Source: Curtobacterium sp. L6-1 | Lineage (GTDB): Bacteria; Actinomycetota; Actinomycetes; Actinomycetales; Microbacteriaceae | Length of the DNA: 64,000 nt | Direction: 5' to 3' | Assembly (NCBI RefSeq): GCF_018885305.1 | Contig: NZ_CP076544.1 | Span: forward strand, 2,480,001 to 2,544,000 | Part shown: one piece after another, positions 58,617 through 64,000 of the stretch | Layout of the letters: each line of letters begins with the position of its first letter | Numbering within the stretch: position 1 is the stretch's first letter | Notes under the pieces: generated by a model | The model's input: the letters and a program-made list of their open reading frames with translations, nothing else | Database searches by the model: none | What the model was told of the DNA's origin: nothing | Position numbers and translations under genes: made by a program

Positions 58617-58664
58617 ACGGGAGGCCCGTGGCCGGTCCTGCGGGACCGGGCACGGGCCTCCCGT
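58617..58664. terminator. Two-part hairpin terminator, GGGAGGC family
   Basis: Outer arms ACGGGAGGCCCGTG and complement (14 bp), inner arms CCGGTCC/GGACCGG with loop TGCG-like. It follows the reductase gene by 35 bp. A short GGCGGGCG/CGCCCGCC hairpin precedes it at 58587-58606. Confidence 0.8.
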
Positions 58665-58682
58665 CCGTCGTCCCTCCGGGGT

Positions 58683-58734
58683 GGCCGGCGGCCCCGTCAG
58701 AAGGGGCGGGCCGGCGGCCCCGTCAGAAGGGGCG
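58683..58734. repeat. 26-bp tandem duplication carrying a stop codon
   Basis: Two copies (58683-58708, 58709-58734) each contain CCCCGTCAGAAGGGGCG, the reverse complement of the last codons and TGA stop of the hydrolase gene. The second copy is the real gene end; the first is an untranslated spare. Confidence 0.8.
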
Positions 58735-59829
58735 GCGGTCGCCCCGGCGCTCCGGCGCGACCGTCTCGACGACGGCCTCGCGCTGCTCGGGGTCGACCGG
58801 GATGCGGTCGTTGTCCGCCATCGCGACCGCGTGGGCGGACTTGGCTGCCTCGAGCTGCTCGTCGTCGCCCTTGGCCATGCCGGCGAGCTCCATGAAGCGC
58901 GACTTCACGACGAGCCAGCGATCGGTGACGCTGAGCCGGTCGAGGTCGGAGGCCGTGGAGTCGTCCCGGACCCGCTGCAGCGACGAGACGCCCCGGTCCG
59001 GCAGGCGCCCCTCGACGTGGGCCACCGCGAGCTGGGCGACGGCGTCGGCCTGGGCGTGCATCACCGAGTGGGCGCCGTCGGCGACCTCACGGAGGACCGC
59101 GTACGGCAGCGCGCGGGCGAGGCGCCGGACCCAGGCACGCGGCACGAGGGCGTCGTGCTCGCCGCGGACGACGAGCGTGTGCGCCTGCACGTCACCGGCG
59201 CGGTCCTCGATCGGGTACGCGATCATCTTCGGCAGCACCTTGCGGAACCAGTGCCAGCCGCAGAGGGCGTACGCGGTTACGGCGTGCCAGCGGACCGCCG
59301 ACGGTTCGTGCACGGCCGAGCGGAGGAAGCGGAGGGCCGCCTTCGGCACCGTGCGCGCCGCCGGGTCGAGGACGGGGCTGATGAGCACCAGGTCAGAGAT
59401 CTCCGGACGGCGGGCCGCGACCTCGGTGACGACCTGCGTCCCCATCGAGTGGCCGATGAGCACCGGGTCGTGCAGGCGCAGGTCGTCGATGACCTTCTCG
59501 ACCGCGTCGGCGTAGCGCTCGATCGACACGCCGCCACGGAAGCGCGGGACCCCGGCGAAGCCCGGCAGGTCGAGCGCGTGCACCGGGCCGTTCTCGTTGA
59601 GGTGCGGGGCGAGCCGCTCGTAGTACGTCGACGCGATGCCGAGTCCGGCGACCAGGACGAACGCCCGGTCCCCCGGTGCACCGATCGAGCTGACGCGGAC
59701 GTGGGTGCCGTCGACGGCGATCCGGTCGACGCGCACCTCGACCTGGGCGTCCTCGGCGTGGGCGAGTTCCCCCGCGGGGTCCGGGGCGCCGGGCGGGACG
59801 GGTGCCCCCGGGTGGTGCTCGTCGTTCAC
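58723..59829 (-). CDS. Alpha/beta hydrolase
   Basis: 368 residues. VLVAGLGIASTYYERLAPHLNENGPVHALDLPGFAGVPRF (oxyanion region), DPVLIGHSMGTQVVTEVAARRPEIS with the nucleophile Ser in GHSMG, ARGEHD-like VVRGEHDALVP with the Asp, and DGAHSVMHAQADAVA with the His are present. The C-terminal 80 residues are an unconserved charged extension. No signal peptide. Substrate unknown. The start codon region is tandemly duplicated, as described under its own entry; start taken as GTG at 59829. Confidence 0.85.
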   Translation of the reverse strand: MNDEHHPGAPVPPGAPDPAGELAHAEDAQVEVRVDRIAVDGTHVRVSSIGAPGDRAFVLVAGLGIASTYYERLAPHLNENGPVHALDLPGFAGVPRFRGGVSIERYADAVEKVIDDLRLHDPVLIGHSMGTQVVTEVAARRPEISDLVLISPVLDPAARTVPKAALRFLRSAVHEPSAVRWHAVTAYALCGWHWFRKVLPKMIAYPIEDRAGDVQAHTLVVRGEHDALVPRAWVRRLARALPYAVLREVADGAHSVMHAQADAVAQLAVAHVEGRLPDRGVSSLQRVRDDSTASDLDRLSVTDRWLVVKSRFMELAGMAKGDDEQLEAAKSAHAVAMADNDRIPVDPEQREAVVETVAPERRGDRRPF

Positions 59830-59862
59830 TGGTGCTCGTCGTTCACTGGTGCTCCTCGCGCG
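59827..59862 (-). promoter_or_regulatory. Duplicated translation start with a 6-codon upstream frame
   Basis: A 17-nt tandem duplication, GTGAACGACGAGCACCA, gives two GTG starts at 59846 and 59829. The Shine-Dalgarno GAGGAG is correctly spaced only for the upstream one, which encodes MNDEHQ and stops at a TGA that overlaps the downstream GTG (GTGA). Confidence 0.65.
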
Positions 59863-59998
59863 TGGCTGGCGGTCGCCCAGGCTACCCCGCGAGGCCGTGC
59901 GCGGTCGGGCGGCGGGGCCGCGGGTCGTCCGGCGACCCGGCGGTCCGGCGGCCCGGCGGTCCGGCAGTCCGCCAGCCCGGCGACCGAGCCGCGCCGGG

Positions 59999-60874
59999 TC
60001 AGCCGCCGAAGGGGAAGGCCGGGCGGCCGTGCACGCGGGTCGGCACCGCGAAGACTGAGCCCGAGTGCGGCGCCTCCGCCAGCTGCTCGTCGCTCAGCTC
60101 CTCGCGCGCGGTCCCGACGAGCAGCAGGGACATGTCGGTGCCCCCGAACGCCACCGAGGTCACGTTCGGCGCGGGGATCTCGACGGTCTCGAGGTGCGTG
60201 CCGTCCGGGCCGTACCGCTCCACCCGGGACTCGCCGTAGATCGCGCCCCAGAAGCAGCCCTCGTCGTCGCGGACGAGCCCGTCGTGCGCCGCGCCCTCGA
60301 TGAACGGGTGCAGGTCGCCGAGCACGCCGTCCGGACCGTACGACCCGCGGTAGACCGTGTTCGTGTCGGTGTCCGTGACGTACATCTCGGAGCCGTCGTC
60401 GTTCCACTCCATGCCGTTGGTCGTGCCGAAGCCGTCCCGCACCACCTGCACCGACCCGTCCGGCGAGAAGGCGTACAGCGCGCCCGCGGGCGGCCCGTCG
60501 GTGGGGTCCATGCTCCCCACCAGGAAGCGTCCGAACGGGTCGCACTTGCCCTCGTTGAAGCGCATCTCGTCGTTCGCGTGCTGCACGCCGGCCAGCTCGC
60601 GCTCGACGTGTCCCGCGGGGTCGGTGAGCACGACGGTGTCGTCCTGCGCGGCGACGAACCCGCCGCCGGCCCGCGGTTGGAAGGACGGCAGCGGCGGGTC
60701 GAGCGTCACCGTCTCGAGCACGTTCCCGTCGGCGTCGGCGGTCGTCAGGGTGCCCTGGGGGATGTCGACCCAGCGGGCGACCTGCTGGCCCGGGTCCCAG
60801 ACGATGCTCTCGGCGAGGGTGGCCCGCACGTCGGAGAACACGGTGGCCGGACCGGTGGTGGCGCTCGTCGTCAT
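59999..60874 (-). CDS. SMP-30/gluconolactonase family protein
   Basis: 291 residues, six-bladed propeller lactonase. LAESIVWDPGQQVARWVDIPQGTL has the metal-ligand Glu of blade one; NEGKCDPFGRFLVGSMDP and TTNGMEWNDDGSEMYVTDTDTNTVYR carry the Asn and Asp ligands; PHFIEGAAHDGLVRDDEGCFWGAIYG follows. It would hydrolyse sugar lactones with a bound divalent metal in the cytosol. TAGACC lies 7 nt before the ATG. No sugar dehydrogenase gene is adjacent. Confidence 0.9.
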   Translation of the reverse strand: MTTSATTGPATVFSDVRATLAESIVWDPGQQVARWVDIPQGTLTTADADGNVLETVTLDPPLPSFQPRAGGGFVAAQDDTVVLTDPAGHVERELAGVQHANDEMRFNEGKCDPFGRFLVGSMDPTDGPPAGALYAFSPDGSVQVVRDGFGTTNGMEWNDDGSEMYVTDTDTNTVYRGSYGPDGVLGDLHPFIEGAAHDGLVRDDEGCFWGAIYGESRVERYGPDGTHLETVEIPAPNVTSVAFGGTDMSLLLVGTAREELSDEQLAEAPHSGSVFAVPTRVHGRPAFPFGG

Positions 60875-60881
60875 GTCGTCC

Positions 60882-60887
60882 GGTCTA
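60882..60887 (-). promoter_or_regulatory. -10 box TAGACC of the SMP-30 gene
   Basis: Minus-strand TAGACC lies 7 nt before the ATG at 60874. Confidence 0.35.
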
Positions 60888-60967
60888 CCGGTGTGCGGGT
60901 GCCCGGGTGTCCAGCCCCGGCGTCGCCCGTCCCGATCGCGCGCGACCGGGACGGGTGACGGCAGCGG

Positions 60968-63299
60968 TCACTGCTCGGTCGGGCGGCGCAGGACGAGGAA
61001 CCGGGAGCCGTACGCGCCGATGCTCAGCGGGAAGCTGCACAGGTCGTCCACGGTGCCGAGTTCGCTGTGGTCGGTCGCGTCGACGACCGTCGCGCCGTGC
61101 GGCAGCGACTCGGAGCGGATCGTCCCGTCGAGCGCCGTGTCGGTCATGTTGAGCACGGTGATCTGCACGATCGGCTCGCCCTGCTCGTCGGTGGACTCGA
61201 GTTCGTGCACCATCACGAGCATCCCGCGGTGGGCGACCTCGGGCACGTCGACCTGGCGGGCCGAGGCGATGCCGTACTCGGTGCGGACCCGCAGGAGCTC
61301 GCTCAGCCGCGACCCGAACGAGTCCGGGTGGGTGAGCTGCTCCGGCAGCGGACCGTAGAGGGAGCGGGCCCGCGGCATGCCGGACGCGGACCGCTCGGTC
61401 TCGGGTGCGACGCCGAGCAGGTCGTGCGCGCCGCGCTCGATCCAGCGGGTGTCGCCCTCGGCGATCAGGTCGGTGACCAGGTCCTGAGGGAGCGTCAGCG
61501 AGCCGAGCAGGTCCCAGCCGGACAGGGCGAAGACGCCGGGCTGCCAGGCGTTGAAGGCGGCGAGCAGCAGGTGCGCGTCGCGGATCTGCGGGACGTGCTC
61601 CTCGGTGATCGCGTCGAGGGTCGTGTGGCCCTGGGTGGCCGCGATGAGCGACGCCGTCGTGCAGGCGATGCCGTTCGTCGTGAACACCAGGTTGTAGTCG
61701 GCGGCGTCTCCGGTCAGCGCCTCGGTGAGGTCGGCGCGGATCTGCTCGGCGAGCGCCCCGCCCGTGGTCTCCTCGCCGTGGAACGTGTAGACGTCGTCCT
61801 GGTGCAGGGTCGCCCAGTGCACGAGCTCGTAGGTGAGCTCGTCGTGGTTCTGCATGCCGTGCACGAGGCTGACCGGCTCGACCCCGAGCTCGAGCGAGGT
61901 GCGCAGCGTCAGGCGGAGGAACTCGGTGTCCCCCGTGGCGAGGGCGTGGTGGTACGCGGGCCGGTTGATGAAGTCGTACGACAGGTCGGCACCGACGGCA
62001 CCGGTGTCGCGGATGTCCTCGATCGTCAGGTTGAGCTCCTGGAACGTGAAGCCACCGACCTTGCGCACCATGCCTGCGATGACGTGGTTCGCGGCGTGGG
62101 ACAGCGGGTGGCCCTCGGACCAGCCCGGAGCACCCTCGGCGCTCTTCTCGACGCCGAGGAACCCGTTCGCGTCGAGTCGCAGCGCGCTCGTGCCGAGGTC
62201 GCCCAGGGAGTGCAGCGCGTCGCCGATCACCAGGCGCATGCCCGCGAAGGTCGGGTCAAGCCAGTTGACCGAGGGCTGCCCCTCCTTGAAGTAGTGCAGG
62301 TACACCCAGCGGCGGGTGACGCCGTCGACGCCGACCACCGGGGCGGTGACGCTCCAGTTGGTCTCCTTGACGCCCGGCTGGTGGAAGATCACGCGCTGCA
62401 GCTCGCCGATGATGTAGCCGCGTTCCGCGAGCGCCGACTCGGTCGCCCGGTCCAGGTTCACCGAGTCGCGGTGCTCCGGGACGGTGGGCAGCAGGTGCCA
62501 CTCCTCCGGCGGGATCTCGACCATGTGGTAGATCCCGGGGTAGTCCTTGAACGCCATCTCGGCGAGCCGGAAGTCCGCGCCCTTGCCGGTGTGCCCCGGC
62601 ACGATGTCGTCGATGATGCTGCCGCCGTGCTCCTCGGCGACGTCGGTCATCCGCTGGAAGGTCTCCTCGTCGCCGAAGGTCGGGTCGATCTGCGTCCCGA
62701 TCCGGTCGAAGTGCCCGTCCACGCTCGGGGTCTCCTGCCAGCCGCGGATGCCGCCGGCGCGCTTGACGGGGCCGGTGTGCACGCCGTTGATGCCGACGCG
62801 CTCGAACGCCGTCCACAGCTCGGGGTCGGCGAGCGCGGTGAGGAACGACTCACCGTCGCGGGTGATGAGGGAGATCGGGTAGGCCGTGAACCACACGTCC
62901 GAGGTCGACACCGCACGTCGGGCGTCGGGTCGTGCGTAGGGGTTCCGCCACATGCTCGGGGTGCCCGAGAGCTGCCGGCTCAGGACGTCGGCGTCCTTGA
63001 GCATCGACTGGCGGACGAGCCACTCGATGTAGGCGGGGTTCTCGCCGTTGGCCGCGCGCGGGTCCGAGAAGCGGCGCTGCAGGCTGCCGCCGCGCAGGTT
63101 CGCCCGCGGGCGCAGTCGCCGCGGGCGGGCGGGGTAGAGCTGCTCGTCGTAGGTAATCTCCGGCGTCGCCGGGGTCGTGTCCTCGGCGGCCTGGTCGTCG
63201 GCGACCTGCTCGTCGTCGGCCCGGTCGACCGGGAGTCGGTCACCGGTCATCTGCTCGTCGGCGACCTGGTCGTCGATCCGGGGTGCTGCGTCGTCCATG
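60968..63299 (-). CDS. GH13 family trehalose synthase-like (maltose glucosyltransferase) protein
   Basis: About 776 residues. An acidic, disordered N-terminus (about 1-50, rich in Asp/Glu) precedes the TIM barrel. [42 protein letters not shown] replaces the usual region I (NHT-like GHT). Catalytic candidates are [13 protein letters not shown] (Asp nucleophile), FQELNLT (Glu) and MQNHDE (Asp). These variant motifs resemble trehalose-synthase-type GH13 proteins with an intramolecular glucosyl transfer, rather than amylases. An ATG at 63322 would add eight codons. Assignment of the product as trehalose is inference. Confidence 0.75.
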
Positions 63300-63359
63300 T
63301 CCACCTGCCCCACGCTAGTCATGGCTCCCCGGGGACGGACGCCGGTTCGTGCCGTCGGG

Positions 63360-64000
63360 TCACACGGCGCGGTCGGGCTCCGGCGCGGCGTGGGCGCCGT
63401 CGGTGTGGCGCCCGCCGGTGCGCGGTCCCCCGTGGGCACCGCCCGTCCGCGGACCGTGGCCGCCGTCGACGTGCGCGCCGCCGCCGGTGCGCGGCCCGCC
63501 GTCGGTCCGCGGCCCGCCGTGCGCACCGCTCCCGCGCGCTCCGCCGTCGGTCCCGCCGGTGTGCGGCAAGGGGAACCCCTCACTGGTGTTCCGGAGCGAC
63601 TCCTGCCGGAGCTCGAGCTGCGTGACCGCCAGCGCCGCGAGGTCGCGCAGGTTCGCCATGTCGGCCTCGTCGGCGGTGCGCGGCCGGGAGTCGAGCACCG
63701 CGAGGGTGCCGATGGTCTCACCATCGTGCCGGACCAGGGGCACGCTCGCGTAGAAACGGATGCCGAGCGGCCCGGTGACGAGCGGGCTGTTCTGCATCTC
63801 CGGGTGGGTCGACCCGTCCGGGATCACCACGGGGACCGGCACGGGCGCGAAGCCGTTCCGGAACGTGATGCTGCGTGCGGACTTGTCGACGCCGTCGGCC
63901 AGGTACGACTGCGACCACTCGCGGTCCTCGTCGAGCACCTCGACGAGGGCGATCGGCGCGTCGAACAACCGCGCGGCCATCGCCGTCGTCCGCTGCAGTG
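63360..64000 (-). CDS. GAF domain protein, N-terminus cut by window edge
   Basis: The frame is open to the right edge, reading [28 protein letters not shown] before the first internal ATG (63980), as GAF proteins do, so the true start lies outside. The GAF core covers [64 protein letters not shown]. The Cys common in phytochrome-like GAFs is absent. After [16 protein letters not shown] comes a 75-residue Gly/Arg/His/Thr tail with repeats of GGPRTGG and AHGG, probably disordered. A sensory or redox-responsive role is family-based. Confidence 0.75.
   Translation of the reverse strand, partial: LQRTTAMAARLFDAPIALVEVLDEDREWSQSYLADGVDKSARSITFRNGFAPVPVPVVIPDGSTHPEMQNSPLVTGPLGIRFYASVPLVRHDGETIGTLAVLDSRPRTADEADMANLRDLAALAVTQLELRQESLRNTSEGFPLPHTGGTDGGARGSGAHGGPRTDGGPRTGGGAHVDGGHGPRTGGAHGGPRTGGRHTDGAHAAPEPDRAV

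Noticed and set aside
61067..63625. Plus-strand frame opposite the trehalose-synthase-like gene
   Set aside because: It is Arg/Val/Gly/Asp shadow sequence; the minus strand carries the GH13 motifs.

Overview
The window is high-GC DNA (G or C in most third codon positions, frequent GTG/TTG starts). Its gene content points to an actinobacterium of the Microbacteriaceae type; Curtobacterium is my best guess from general resemblance, not from a database search. No prophage, transposase, CRISPR array or plasmid function is visible, so this looks like ordinary chromosome with many small accessory genes and unusually repeat-rich intergenic DNA.

Layout. 1-5 kb: a cut-off acetyltransferase, dcd, a degenerate HTH-MNT/HepT pair, a DUF6177 pair, tRNA-Gly(CCC) and another acetyltransferase. 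5-12 kb: an MFS exporter, an acetyltransferase, a wrecked FAD oxidoreductase start, an FNT channel, glycerate kinase, a zinc alcohol dehydrogenase and an AraC regulator. 12-17 kb: a three-gene operon (permease, TIGR03943 protein, exported propeller-like protein) and a TetR-controlled pair of SMR pumps with twin palindromic operators. 17-24 kb: a luciferase-like oxidoreductase, PAP2 phosphatase, DUF4383 protein, a PIF1-like helicase coupled to a CopD/CtaG fusion, and HU. 24.6-30.3 kb is a zinc-starvation neighbourhood: cysteine-poor S14, L33 and L28, then zur and znuABC with a candidate Zur box. 30.4-33.5 kb: a GlcNAc-type PTS (IIC divergent from IIB-IIA) and a DasR-like GntR regulator, with matching operators at the PTS promoter and in front of the regulator.

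33.5-42.6 kb: a branched-chain-type 2-oxoacid dehydrogenase operon (E1a, E1b, E2) beside a HisC/Pat aminotransferase, then a YvlD-like protein, a low-molecular-weight phosphatase, purB and a LysR regulator. 42.6-50.6 kb: EamA transporter, TIGR01777 epimerase with a DUF4166-like partner, CDF metal exporter, an anchored hypothetical protein, a divergent MFS/LysR pair, and two small membrane proteins. 50.7-64 kb: a sortase-type surface protein with lectin, DUF11 and collagen-like parts, two GH13 enzymes, an FMN reductase with a MarR regulator, Dps, an SDR, an FAD reductase, an alpha/beta hydrolase, an SMP-30 lactonase and a cut-off GAF protein.

Three patterns run across the window. First, at least fifteen genes have a TANNNT-like hexamer exactly 6 or 7 nt before an ATG/GTG with no Shine-Dalgarno sequence, the geometry of leaderless transcripts. 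Second, many intergenic gaps carry long hairpins sharing the arm GGGAGGC. Third, two repeat families are not explained by genes: a spacing-locked GAGGTCGCAC element (direct words 32 bp apart, inverted word 45 bp after the last; four copies), and an 83-bp element with a nested two-stem hairpin (two copies). These repeat families are the best candidates for something undescribed.
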